A stretch of DNA of 64,000 nucleotides, taken from Ferrovibrio sp041906005 (lineage in GTDB: Bacteria > Pseudomonadota > Alphaproteobacteria > Ferrovibrionales > Ferrovibrionaceae). The notes under the pieces were generated by a model. That model saw only the letters and a list, made by a program, of their open reading frames with translations. It was not told where the DNA came from and made no database searches. A program made the translations under genes and the position numbers. The stretch spans positions 620,001 through 684,000 of the forward strand of contig NZ_JAYRJY010000001.1 in assembly GCF_041906005.1 (NCBI RefSeq), read 5' to 3'. Shown one piece after another: positions 51,547 to 60,462 of the stretch. How positions within the stretch are numbered: the first letter of the stretch is position 1; every line of letters starts with the position of its first letter.

Positions 51547-52509
51547 TTACTTCAGCACGCCCTTTTCCTTGTAGTACTTGATCGCGCCCGGATGCAGCGG
51601 CACCGGCGAGTTCTTCGGGCCGTTTTCCAGGGTGATCACCTTGGCGGCGGCATGGGCCGCATGCAGCGCGCCGAGATCGTCGAACAGCGCCTTGGTCATC
51701 TTGTAGGCAAGGTCATCGCTGATCTTGTCGTTGGTGACCAGGAAATTGTTCACCGCCACGGCCGGAATATCGGCACCCTGGCCGTTATAGGTATTGGCCG
51801 GGATGGTAGTGGCAACATAGGCCGGATCGCCGATCTTCGGCACCAGATCTGCCGGCACGGCCACCACGGTTATGGCGATCGAGCTGGCGAGGTCGCGGAT
51901 CGAGGCGACACCCAAGGCGGCCGACTGCAGGGTGACGTCGATCTGGCGGTTCTTCATCAGGTCGACCGATTCACCGAAGCCGAGATACTCGACCTTGGAG
52001 AAATCCTTGTAGCTGAGGCCGGCGGCGGCAAGCACCGCGCGGGCATTCAGCTCGGTACCCGATTTCGGCGCGCCGACCGAGATGCGCTTGCCCTTCAGGT
52101 CGGCCAGGGTCTTGATGCCGGAATCGGCATTGGCAACGATCTGGATGTAGTTGGGATAGATCGCGGCGATGGCGCGCAGGCTGCTCAGCTTGGTCGTGAA
52201 GCCGGCATCGGCCTTGCCGTTCCAGGCGTCACTCAGCGAGTCACCCAGGGTGAAGGCGATCTCGCCCTTACGCGCATGCAGCAGGTTGAGGTTTTCGACG
52301 CTGGCCTTGGTCGGCTGAACCTGTACCTTGGAATTGGGGATCGCCTTGGCATACACGTTCGACAGCGCAACGCCGATCGGATAATAGGCGCCTGAAGTGC
52401 CACCGGTCAGGATGTTGATGAATTCCTGTGCCTTGGCCGAGCCGCCAGCAACGACAAGGGAAAGGGACAGCGCCGCAGCGGCGACAAATGTCCGACGGGT
52501 ATGGCTCAT
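51547..52509 (-). CDS. TAXI family TRAP solute-binding protein
   Basis: A 320-residue periplasmic binding protein with a Tat- or Sec-like signal (SHTRRTFVAAAALSLSLVVA, cut near GSAKAQE). The TAXI signature is clear: INILTGGTSGAYYPIGVALS, then KVQVQPTKASVENLNLLHAR and DLKGKRISVGAPKSGTELNA. ATG 52509 follows GGGAGGAA; an upstream in-frame start at 52584 has no support. It is the first gene of the TAXI-permease-DUF1850 operon. Confidence 0.92.
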   Translation of the reverse strand: MSHTRRTFVAAAALSLSLVVAGGSAKAQEFINILTGGTSGAYYPIGVALSNVYAKAIPNSKVQVQPTKASVENLNLLHARKGEIAFTLGDSLSDAWNGKADAGFTTKLSSLRAIAAIYPNYIQIVANADSGIKTLADLKGKRISVGAPKSGTELNARAVLAAAGLSYKDFSKVEYLGFGESVDLMKNRQIDVTLQSAALGVASIRDLASSIAITVVAVPADLVPKIGDPAYVATTIPANTYNGQGADIPAVAVNNFLVTNDKISDDLAYKMTKALFDDLGALHAAHAAAKVITLENGPKNSPVPLHPGAIKYYKEKGVLK

Positions 52510-52558
52510 AAGGTTCCTCCCAGAACTTAACGTTGCGTCATACAGGTGAGCGTCGGTT

Positions 52559-54403
52559 TTACCGGCTGGGGGAGGATTGGGCAATTGCTTTGTCTGCCGC
52601 CCCGCCTCTGGCAGCGGCCTCTGTGCCGGTCACGGCACGGACCATCAATAGGTTACCCAGCAGCGGCAGCGCATAGAGCGCCATGATGACACACCAGTAA
52701 ATGGCCTCGCGGTTGTGCAGGGTCTCGATCAGCAGGACCAGCACCGGCAGACTCAGCAGCAGAAACACCAGCATCGCTTCCCAGCCCAGCCGCAGCCCGG
52801 CAACAGCTGCAGTGGCCGGACGCGTGAAGCCCGCGGCCAGGGCAAAGCTGGCCAGGCCGCGCTCGCGCCCGCCACTGAGCAGCCGCAGCATGATGAATCC
52901 GGCGATCGGCAGAAGGAAATAATCGATCGGGAAATCGCGGTAGCGGCCAGCCACCACCTGCATGACGCCGTGATAGACCGCCCACAGCGCCAGCAGGCCG
53001 TAAATCCATTCCGCCAGTCGCGCGCGCTGCAAAGCCGCATGGCTGGCCAGCGTGGCGGCATCGGCCCGCGCGCGGCCGATCCCGACATAGAGCGGCGCAA
53101 AGCGCCGCAGATCCGCAAGGCTGGTTCCCAACGGCCGCAATGGCGAAACGCCGGGATCGCGACCGGCCAGACGATCGAGCAGCTCGGCGAACAGCAAGGC
53201 CGCGAACACGCCCTGGATGGCGGCCAGCACGGCGAATTCGATCAGGTGACGCGGCGAGTAGTTGTATTCCAGGCCATGTTCGATGGTGGCACCCAGCAGG
53301 ATGCCAAGTCCTTGCGCGAACAGCACGGCCGTAACCATGGCGCGTGGCGGCAGGGCGGCAAGCTGCTGTGCCCGCACCACCATCAGGATCAGGGCCAGCA
53401 GCAGCGACAATCCGGCAAACAGCGGCCATTGCGGCAGATTGGAAACCTTGCCGCCGATGTCGTATTTCGGCTGCCGCACTTCATCCAGCACACCCCAGGC
53501 CGCACCGACCGTGCCTTCCAGGCGTTCCTTCCATGGCTGGTCGAAAGCCTCGACCAGGTTGTAGGACAGCTTCTCGCGCTCGGCCAATTGCAGGAAGTCG
53601 GTGATGAAACCGGCCGCCTCGATGGGCGACGGGATCGCCTCGCGGCGCGACCGGCCCTGGCTGGGCCAGCCCACCTCGCCGATCACCACCGGCTTGCCCG
53701 GCAGCCGGGCCTGCACCGTGCGATAGACATCCATGATATGCGGCATGGAATGCGCCACGCTGATCGGCATGTCTTCCCAATAGGGCAGGAAATGCACGGT
53801 GACGAAATCGACCTCGTCCAGCAATTGCGGGAAGCGCAGCCAGAATTCCCATACATCGGCATAGGTGACGGGCTGTTTCACCGCGGCCTTCACCTTGCGG
53901 ATCTGCGCGATCAGCTGATCGACCGTGAGGTCCTTGCGCAGCAGCACCTCGTTGCCGACGATCACCGACTTGATGGTGTCGGGATACTGGTTGGCGAGCT
54001 TGATCCCCGCCTCCACTTCGGCTGCATTGATATCGGGTTCGCGTCCCAGCCAGATGCCCTGCATCACCTGCAGGCCGTATTGGCCGGCCTTGGCCGGCAC
54101 GATCTCCAGGCCCTCGCGCGCCGTGTAGGTGCGCACGCCCCTGGTGATGCCCCGCAGGCTGGCCAGATCCTCTTCCACCTGCGCGGCCGACGGATAAACC
54201 TTGTTCAGCGGCCCCTGCCCCCGCCGGAATGGCGCAAAGGACAGGCTTTCGATCATGCCCACTTTCGGCCCGGCTGGATCATGGCCCACCTGCACCGGAC
54301 GATTGGGCAGCCACCAGGCCAGGATGGTAAGACCCGCCGCCAGCGCGATGCACAGCAACAGCAGCAGGAAACGGGTGGCCGGCTTCGGCGTCGGCGCATG
54401 CAT
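52559..54403 (-). CDS. GH17-domain membrane protein, NdvC-like
   Basis: A 614-residue protein with an N-terminal helix (residues 11-32), a periplasmic GH17-type domain (about 45-310), and around eight C-terminal helices (from 325). Both GH17 catalytic Glu are present: E152 in IVGNEVLL (acid/base) and E243 in IGEVGWPSQG (nucleophile). The layout resembles Bradyrhizobium NdvC, a GH17-like glucosyltransferase needed to add beta-1,6 links to cyclic beta-(1,3)(1,6)-glucans. It lies 36 bases after the GT2-GH17 gene. Periplasmic transglycosylation of a beta-1,3-glucan is inferred; plain hydrolysis is possible. Confidence 0.82.
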   Translation of the reverse strand: MHAPTPKPATRFLLLLLCIALAAGLTILAWWLPNRPVQVGHDPAGPKVGMIESLSFAPFRRGQGPLNKVYPSAAQVEEDLASLRGITRGVRTYTAREGLEIVPAKAGQYGLQVMQGIWLGREPDINAAEVEAGIKLANQYPDTIKSVIVGNEVLLRKDLTVDQLIAQIRKVKAAVKQPVTYADVWEFWLRFPQLLDEVDFVTVHFLPYWEDMPISVAHSMPHIMDVYRTVQARLPGKPVVIGEVGWPSQGRSRREAIPSPIEAAGFITDFLQLAEREKLSYNLVEAFDQPWKERLEGTVGAAWGVLDEVRQPKYDIGGKVSNLPQWPLFAGLSLLLALILMVVRAQQLAALPPRAMVTAVLFAQGLGILLGATIEHGLEYNYSPRHLIEFAVLAAIQGVFAALLFAELLDRLAGRDPGVSPLRPLGTSLADLRRFAPLYVGIGRARADAATLASHAALQRARLAEWIYGLLALWAVYHGVMQVVAGRYRDFPIDYFLLPIAGFIMLRLLSGGRERGLASFALAAGFTRPATAAVAGLRLGWEAMLVFLLLSLPVLVLLIETLHNREAIYWCVIMALYALPLLGNLLMVRAVTGTEAAARGGAADKAIAQSSPSR

Positions 54404-54439
54404 GTCTGAATCCGTTACGCTAGAGAACAGCCGCCGCCA

Positions 54440-57094
54440 TTACTGGGCCGGCGTACCTTCCACAGAGGAGGCCGGCGCAGCCGGCACCGGCACGGACGAT
54501 ACTGGCACGGGCGCCTCTTTGCTCGGCGGTTTCGGCGCGGTGCTGATCGCGGCCAGCACCAGCGAGGCCCAGTATGGCACCGACTGGGCCCACATCACGA
54601 TCGCCCACAACCGCGCTTCCGGATCCTCGCCGCCCTGGAAATTCCACATGCCAATGCCGGCCAGCACCAGCAACGCGCCCAGCAGCACCTCTTCCTGCGC
54701 CATGATCAATGCCTGCACGAAGGCGGCCTGGTCTTCATGCTTGGGCGTGCGGATGAAGGGCAGCTTGGAGGTGAACAGGCCATACAGCATCGCCTTGGCG
54801 ATGGTGTAGGTCAGCGCCAGACCGGCGAGGCCCGCCCCCAGGCGCTGGCGCAGGGTGCAGGGCACACGGATCTTGTAGAGCCAGAGGAACTGCGCCAGCT
54901 TGGCGCCGAACACCGCCACCACCGGCAGCAGGAACAGCGCCAGCGGCAGTTCGAAATACTTGGGCAGCACCAGCACGCCGACTGTCCAGGCCAGCGAGGC
55001 GACGGCGAAAACCAGCCCCAGCGCGTCGGCAAACCACGGCATCCAGCCGGTGATGAAGTGATAGCGCTGCATCGGATCCAGCTTGCGGTCGCTGCCCGGC
55101 AGCATGTCGCGCCAGTGCCGTTTGATGATCTGCACCGCACCATAGGCCCAGCGGAAACGCTGGCTCTTGTAGCCGCCGAAGCTGTCCGGGGTCAGGCCAT
55201 AACCGAAGCGGCGGTCGGTGTAGACCGAATGCCAGCCGCCGGCCAGCAGGCGCAGGCCCATCTCGGCATCCTCGCAGATGCACCATTCCGCCCAGGGGCC
55301 GACATGCTCGATGGCGGCGCGACGCACCAGCGTCATGGTACCATGCTGGATGATCGCGTCGCGTTCGTTGCGCTGGACCATGCCGATCTGGAAAAAGCCG
55401 GCATATTCCCAGTTGATGAATTCCTTGAAGGTATCGTCCTTCCAGTCGTAATGGTCCTGCGGCGCCTGCACGAAGCCGATATCGGCGCGGTCGAAATACG
55501 GCACCAGGGATTTCAGCCAGTCGGGCTCGACGAGGTAATCGGCGTCGATCACGCCGACGATCTCGACATCCTTGGCGGTATGGCGCAGCGCGAAGTTCAG
55601 CGCGCCCGCCTTGAAGCCCTTCAGGGGCGAGACGTGGAAGAAACGGAAGCGTTCGCCCAACTGCCGGCAGTATTCCTCGACCGGCCGCCAGACTTTCTCG
55701 TCCTTGGTGTTGTTGTCGATCACCAGCACTTCGAAATTCTGGTAATCCAGCCGCGCCAACGCATCCAGCGTCTGCTTCAGCATCTCGGGCGGCTCGTTAT
55801 AGGCCGGGATATGGATCGAAACCTTGGGCCAGCTGCGCTCGACATCGGTCTTGAAGGGCAGGAAATGGCGCTGGCGCCGGCTGGCCCAGATCACTTCGGA
55901 AAGCTCCAGCCCCTCGGCCAGCACCACCATGAACAGCAGCAATAGCAATGGCAGCAGCATCGCCCACATCAGCGCGATACCGGGGCTCATGTAACTGCGC
56001 AGGCCGGAATCCACCACCATCACCAGCGCGCTGGTGACGATCTGGATCAGCGCGATGAAGAAAAAGCGGCCGGAGAAGCGCAGGTCGGCCCAGCGCGCCA
56101 GGAACCACGCCATCAGCGGCAGGGCCAGCAGGATCGAGGCGGCCGCCAGTTGCGGCCAGTGCGGCCGGTCGCTGACCGGACCAACCATGGGGAATTTCGG
56201 CGTGCGGTCGGCGTTATAGACGCCCCAATAGGCGCCCACCGAGCCTTCGATGTTGCGTTTCCACGGCTGGTCGAAGGCTTCCTGGATGAAATAATCGAGG
56301 CCGCGCTGATTGGCGATGTTGAGGAAGGCGCGCAGGAAGGCGGCCTGGCTGGTCGGGCTCGGCACGGCATCGCGGCGGATGCGGCCTTCCGACGGCCAGC
56401 CGATTTCAGTGATCACCACCTTCTTGGTCGGGAAGGCATCCTTGACCTGCTGATAGCGCGACAGGGCATATTCCACCGCCTTGTCCGGCGCCTGGCCTTC
56501 CCAGTAGGGCAGCAGATGGATGGCGATAAAATCGACCTCGCGGCCGAGCTGCGGATAGCGCAGCCAGATATCCCAGGTTTCCGGCGTCGAGACTTCGACA
56601 TGCTTGCCGCGATTGGATAGTTCGGTGCGGACCCGGCGGATGTATTCCACCAGATCCTGGATCGGCATGTCGGCGCGCAGCAGGGTTTCGTTGCCGACCA
56701 GCACGCGACGGATGTTGTTCTGCGTCGCGACCGTCTCGATCAGCTTCTTGATTTCCTCCTCGTTGCGTTCGAGGCGGCCATCCAGCCAGCTACCCTGCAT
56801 CACTTCCAGACCGTAACGGCCGGCGATCTTGGCGATCTCGCCCTGACCATCCAGCGTCGAGTAGGTGCGGATCTGCTTCACCTGGCCGGACAGGATCTGC
56901 ATGTCCTGCTCGATCTCGGCCTCGGAGGGATAGCGGTTGTTGCGCGGATCCTGGTCGCCGCGGAACGGCGAATAGTCGACGCCGTTGATCACCTCGCCCC
57001 AGGGCCGCGGCTCGATCGAACGGTTGAGATAGGCCCAGCCAGCCAGATTGAGGACGGCAACCAGGAAAAGGACAAGAAGTCCCGAATAGCGCAT
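54440..57094 (-). CDS. GH17-GT2 fusion beta-glucan synthase, NdvB-like
   Basis: An 884-residue fusion. A signal-anchor helix (4-22) is followed by a GH17 domain (about 35-305; E136 in VLVGNETLL, E230 in VVITEIGWPSEG). Membrane helices lie at about 317-395. A GT2 synthase domain (about 420-660) has IPAYNEPPEMLKQTLDAL, D517/D519 in IDADY, D609 in ICEDAEMG, and QRFRW at 645-649. More helices follow, then a Pro/Val-rich tail. All processive GT2 residues (D, DxD, ED, QxxRW) are intact. This is the layout of Bradyrhizobium NdvB-type cyclic beta-glucan synthases. The glucan type is inferred from family and from the NdvC-like partner. Confidence 0.85.
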   Translation of the reverse strand: MRYSGLLVLFLVAVLNLAGWAYLNRSIEPRPWGEVINGVDYSPFRGDQDPRNNRYPSEAEIEQDMQILSGQVKQIRTYSTLDGQGEIAKIAGRYGLEVMQGSWLDGRLERNEEEIKKLIETVATQNNIRRVLVGNETLLRADMPIQDLVEYIRRVRTELSNRGKHVEVSTPETWDIWLRYPQLGREVDFIAIHLLPYWEGQAPDKAVEYALSRYQQVKDAFPTKKVVITEIGWPSEGRIRRDAVPSPTSQAAFLRAFLNIANQRGLDYFIQEAFDQPWKRNIEGSVGAYWGVYNADRTPKFPMVGPVSDRPHWPQLAAASILLALPLMAWFLARWADLRFSGRFFFIALIQIVTSALVMVVDSGLRSYMSPGIALMWAMLLPLLLLLFMVVLAEGLELSEVIWASRRQRHFLPFKTDVERSWPKVSIHIPAYNEPPEMLKQTLDALARLDYQNFEVLVIDNNTKDEKVWRPVEEYCRQLGERFRFFHVSPLKGFKAGALNFALRHTAKDVEIVGVIDADYLVEPDWLKSLVPYFDRADIGFVQAPQDHYDWKDDTFKEFINWEYAGFFQIGMVQRNERDAIIQHGTMTLVRRAAIEHVGPWAEWCICEDAEMGLRLLAGGWHSVYTDRRFGYGLTPDSFGGYKSQRFRWAYGAVQIIKRHWRDMLPGSDRKLDPMQRYHFITGWMPWFADALGLVFAVASLAWTVGVLVLPKYFELPLALFLLPVVAVFGAKLAQFLWLYKIRVPCTLRQRLGAGLAGLALTYTIAKAMLYGLFTSKLPFIRTPKHEDQAAFVQALIMAQEEVLLGALLVLAGIGMWNFQGGEDPEARLWAIVMWAQSVPYWASLVLAAISTAPKPPSKEAPVPVSSVPVPAAPASSVEGTPAQ

Positions 57095-57225
57095 GACAGC
57101 CTGCAGCTAGATACGAACCACGACCCCGGCCGGCAGCGCTCCGTATCGTCCCGCTCCGCCCCATGCGGCTTTCCGGCGGGGCAGTGATTAGGCAGGCAAT
57201 ATGGCGGCTTTGCGGCAGTCGCCGG

Positions 57226-57254
57226 ACTATACGGTGACACCCGAAAAGAGTCGA
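57226..57254 (-). promoter_or_regulatory. Sigma-70 promoter of the NdvB-like gene
   Basis: Minus strand -35 TCGACT (57254-57249), 17-base spacer, -10 TATAGT (57231-57226). It predicts a leader of about 125 bases to the glucan synthase start. The rest of the region 57095-57286 holds only a short GC-rich repeat near 57262-57281, behind the Lrp gene. Confidence 0.6.
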
Positions 57255-57286
57255 GGGGACGGCGGTTTACCGGCCGCCGGCCGGGC

Positions 57287-57772
57287 TCACTCGGGCGCCA
57301 GATGGCTCAAGGGCAGCGCGGCGTCGGTCTTGACCTGCCGGATGACGAAATTCGACCGCACATCCTTCACCATCGGCAGGCTCAGCAGCCGCTCTGTGAG
57401 CAGCGTTTCATAGGCCGCCAGGTCGGGCACCACCACCTCTGCCACGAAATCGGCCTCGCCCGACACCATATGGGCCGCCACCACTTCCGGAATCGCCTCC
57501 AGCAGGCGCTGATGCATGGCGGCATTCTCGGTGGAATGCTTCTCCACCTTGATATCGACATAGACGGTGAGGCCCAGCCCGACCTTGCGGCGGTCCAGCA
57601 CGGCACGGTAGCCGCGGATATAGCCGTCCTGCTCCAGCCGTTTCACCCGCCGCAGACAGGGTGATGGCGATAACCCGACCTCTTCGGCCAGGTCGACATT
57701 GCTGAGCCGCCCGTTGCGCTGCAGGGCGGCCAGGATCTTGTGGTCGAAGGCGTCGAGGTCCGAACTTGGCAT
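57287..57772 (-). CDS. Lrp/AsnC family transcriptional regulator
   Basis: A 161-residue regulator. The N-terminal helix-turn-helix (LDAFDHKILAALQRNGRLSN, then EEVGLSPSPCLRRVKRLEQD) is followed by the RAM ligand domain (DIKVEKHSTENAAMHQRLLE; VVAAHMVSGEADFVAEVVVP). It is divergent from a DMT-type exporter, and an Lrp-box-like site lies between them. By analogy with known Lrp-exporter pairs it may induce export of an amino acid when that amino acid is in excess. Confidence 0.92.
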   Translation of the reverse strand: MPSSDLDAFDHKILAALQRNGRLSNVDLAEEVGLSPSPCLRRVKRLEQDGYIRGYRAVLDRRKVGLGLTVYVDIKVEKHSTENAAMHQRLLEAIPEVVAAHMVSGEADFVAEVVVPDLAAYETLLTERLLSLPMVKDVRSNFVIRQVKTDAALPLSHLAPE

Positions 57773-57800
57773 GATATGCCCAAAAAAGAACTATAAAATT

Positions 57801-57815
57801 CAGAATATTGCTCTG
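57801..57815. promoter_or_regulatory. Lrp-box-like site between lrp and the DMT exporter
   Basis: CAGAATATTGCTCTG matches the E. coli Lrp consensus YAGHAWATTWTDCTR at 13 of 15 positions by my count and lies about 29 bases before the Lrp start. The region is AT-rich. Autoregulation and control of the exporter are inferred. Confidence 0.55.
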
Positions 57816-57902
57816 ATTATGACGAAATGAGCATAAATAGCAAGGACATGCCTGGGCCAATGCGACATCCTGCCGCCACGCAACCTTCCTGGATTCCGAG
57901 CC

Positions 57903-58847
57903 ATGACCACTGACAGCAGCCTCGCCGCCCCCACGTCGTCAACCCGGCCGGACTCTGCCCGCCTGCTGGGCGCCGCAGCCGCCTTGTTCACCGTGATCCT
58001 GTGGGCGGCCGGTCTGGTCGCCACCCGCTTCGGCGTCACCGGCAGCCTGACATTGTGGGACGTCGTGTTCCTGCGCCTGCTGCTGCCCGCCGTGATCCTG
58101 CTGCCCGTGCTGCTGCGCCATCCCCCGCGGGCGGAAGGGCGGACGGGCTGGCCCCTGCTGCTGGCCGTGCTGGTGGCCGGCGCCGGCCTGCCCTTCATGC
58201 TGGTCGGCAGCGGCGGCATGGTCTTCGCCCCCGCCGCCCATGCCGGCGCCCTGATGCCGGGCAGCATGCCGCTGTTTGCCGCGCTGCTGGCCGTGCTGCT
58301 GCTGGGAGAGAGATTCACGTCATCGCGTCGCCTGGGCATCGCGCTGATGCTGATGGGCGCGATGGCCGTCGGCGGCTGGCAGGTGCTGCATGATGCGGGC
58401 GACACCTGGCGCGGCGACCTGATGTTCGTGGCGGCCGGTGCCATGTGGGCCTGCTACACGATTGCGATGAAAAAAAGCGGCCTGGGAGTCTGGCAGGCCG
58501 CCGGCGTGGTCTATGTGGTCTCCTGCCTGGCCTACACGCCGGTCTATCTGCTGGCATTGGAGAGCCGGCTGCTGGTCGCGCCGCTGTTCGAGGTTGGCGT
58601 GCAGCTCGCCCAGTCGGTCGGCTCCGGCCTGCTCAGCATGGCCGCCTATGGTTTTGCCGTGCGCCGCCTGGGCGCGGCCAGTGCCGCTGCCTTTGGCGCC
58701 CTGACCCCGGCCCTGACCGCCCTGCTCGCCATCCCGCTGCTCGGCGAATGGCCCGAGCTTGTCACCTGGGCCGGCATCGCCGCCGTCAGCCTCGGCGTCG
58801 CACTGGCGAATGGCGCATTTGTCCGTTATGCTCCTCCTAACCGTTAA
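57903..58847 (+). CDS. DMT family transporter (EamA domains)
   Basis: A 314-residue, ten-helix transporter. First repeat: FTVILWAAGLVATRFGVTGS, then FLRLLLPAVILLPVLL. Second repeat: DLMFVAAGAMWACYTIAMKK and SAAAFGALTPALTALLAIPL. This matches the RhtA/YdcZ type of exporters. The VOC gene starts 11 bases after its stop, and an aminotransferase follows, so the three may form one unit under the Lrp-type regulator. Substrate not determined; an amino acid fits the context. Confidence 0.88.
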   Translation: MTTDSSLAAPTSSTRPDSARLLGAAAALFTVILWAAGLVATRFGVTGSLTLWDVVFLRLLLPAVILLPVLLRHPPRAEGRTGWPLLLAVLVAGAGLPFMLVGSGGMVFAPAAHAGALMPGSMPLFAALLAVLLLGERFTSSRRLGIALMLMGAMAVGGWQVLHDAGDTWRGDLMFVAAGAMWACYTIAMKKSGLGVWQAAGVVYVVSCLAYTPVYLLALESRLLVAPLFEVGVQLAQSVGSGLLSMAAYGFAVRRLGAASAAAFGALTPALTALLAIPLLGEWPELVTWAGIAAVSLGVALANGAFVRYAPPNR

Positions 58848-58858
58848 GGAGGTTATAC

Positions 58859-59236
58859 ATGTTCGACCATGTTTCCATCGGCGTGCGCGACCTGGCCGCG
58901 TCGGGGCGTTTTTACGATGCCGTGCTGCTGCCGCTGGGCTACAAGCGGCTCTATGAGGGCGCGCATGGCCTGGGTTATGGCCGTACCCGGCCGCAATTCT
59001 GGCTCGACACCAGTCCCAGCCCGGTGCCCGACGATCCGAAGTCGGGCCTGCATATCTGCTTCCGGGCCGATACGCGCAGTGCCGTGGATGCCTTCCATGC
59101 CATTGCCTTGGCCCAGGGCGGCCGCGACAATGGCGCGCCGGGCCTGCGGCCGCAGTACACGCCGACCTATTATGCCGGCTTCGCCTTCGACCCCGACGGC
59201 TATCGCATCGAGGCCGTCACCTTCTCGGTGGATTGA
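58859..59236 (+). CDS. VOC family (glyoxalase/bleomycin resistance) protein
   Basis: A 125-residue VOC-fold protein. MFDHVSIGVRDLAASGRFYD carries the first metal His; HICFRADTRSAVDAFHAIAL and YYAGFAFDPDGYRIEAVTFS complete the two beta-alpha-beta-beta-beta modules, with a C-terminal Glu ligand. Most such proteins act on small electrophiles or antibiotics, but the specific substrate is unknown. AAGGAGG lies at 58846-58852. It overlaps no gene; the aminotransferase starts 7 bases after its stop. Confidence 0.88.
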   Translation: MFDHVSIGVRDLAASGRFYDAVLLPLGYKRLYEGAHGLGYGRTRPQFWLDTSPSPVPDDPKSGLHICFRADTRSAVDAFHAIALAQGGRDNGAPGLRPQYTPTYYAGFAFDPDGYRIEAVTFSVD

Positions 59237-59243
59237 CACCAGC

Positions 59244-60461
59244 ATGCTCGCCAATGCCGATCGCGTTTTGACCACATCTCTGCCTGGGCCCCAGCCCGCC
59301 CCCTTGGCTTCACCGCGCAGCGACGTGGAGATCTACCAGATGTGGGAGATCTTCAAGGCGGTGAATGCGCGGGTGAAAGCCGGCGGCGAAGTGGTGAATC
59401 TGCTGGTGGGCGAGCCGACCCTGCCGCCGCCGCAGGCCGCCATCGCCGCGGCCCAGAAGGCCCTGGGCAGCGGACGGCAGCTTGGTTACACCGAGGCGCT
59501 GGGCATCATGCCTTTGCGCGAGGGCATCGCGAACCTGTATCGCCGCCGTCATGGCCTGGATATTCCGGCGTCGCGCGTGGCCGTCACCATCGGCACGTCG
59601 TCGGGCTTCATGCTGGCTTTCCTCGCCTGCTTTTCCGCCGGCGACACCGTGGCCGTGGTGGAACCCAGTTATCCCGCCTATCGCGGCACGCTGAAGGCGC
59701 TCGACCTGATCCCGCATCGCGTTGCCACCGATGCCGCCACGCGCTTCCAGGTCACGCCGGCGATGATCGCCAGCCTGCCGCCACAGGTGAAAGGCATTGT
59801 GGTCGCCAGCCCGGCGAATCCCACCGGCACCATGCTGTCGGCGGCCGAACTGCGCGCCATCTATGATGCCTGCCGCCAGCGCGGCCTGTGGCTGATCGTC
59901 GACGAGCTGTATCACGGCGTCACCTACGACCAGCCGGCCGACACGATCCTGGCCGCCGGCGACGACGCCATCGTGATCAACGGCTTTTCGAAATACTGGG
60001 GCATGACCGGGTGGCGGCTCGGCTGGCTGGTGCTGCCCGAACGGCTGGTGCCGCGCATCGAGGCGCTGCATGGCAGCCTGCAGATTTCCGCGCCGACGCT
60101 CTCCCAGCTTGCCGGCGTCGCCGCCCTGGATGCCGACGGGGAACTGCAGCCCCGCGTGCTGGCCTACAGGCGCAACCGCGATGCGCTGCTCGCCGCGCTG
60201 CCGCGTTTCGGCATCACGCGCTTCGCGCCGCCCGACGGCGCCTTCTACCTCTATGCCGATATCGGCGATTTCAGCGACGATTCCGTGGCTTTCTGCAAGC
60301 GCATGCTGGAGGAAACCGGCGTGGTGACCGCGCCGGGCGTGGATTTCGACACCGCCGATGGGCACCGCTTCCTGCGCTTTTCCTTCTGCATGGATGCCAC
60401 CGTGGTCGACGAGGCGATCCGCCGCCTGGAGCCGTGGTTCAAAAGCCTGAACCGGCGCTAG
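59244..60461 (+). CDS. Class I/II PLP-dependent aminotransferase
   Basis: A 405-residue fold-type I aminotransferase. The substrate loop and PLP-binding blocks are intact: VAVTIGTSSGFMLAFLACFS, VASPANPTGTMLSAAELRAI, IVDELYHGVTY (Asp and Tyr contacts), and the Schiff-base Lys in NGFSKYWGMTGWRLGW. The C-terminal Arg is in FLRFSFCMD. Probably aspartate/alanine-type specificity; the exact donor is not predictable. ATG 59244 is chosen because the frame before it overlaps the VOC gene on the same strand. It ends one base before the convergent methyltransferase gene. Confidence 0.9.
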   Translation: MLANADRVLTTSLPGPQPAPLASPRSDVEIYQMWEIFKAVNARVKAGGEVVNLLVGEPTLPPPQAAIAAAQKALGSGRQLGYTEALGIMPLREGIANLYRRRHGLDIPASRVAVTIGTSSGFMLAFLACFSAGDTVAVVEPSYPAYRGTLKALDLIPHRVATDAATRFQVTPAMIASLPPQVKGIVVASPANPTGTMLSAAELRAIYDACRQRGLWLIVDELYHGVTYDQPADTILAAGDDAIVINGFSKYWGMTGWRLGWLVLPERLVPRIEALHGSLQISAPTLSQLAGVAALDADGELQPRVLAYRRNRDALLAALPRFGITRFAPPDGAFYLYADIGDFSDDSVAFCKRMLEETGVVTAPGVDFDTADGHRFLRFSFCMDATVVDEAIRRLEPWFKSLNRR

Positions 60462-60462
60462 C

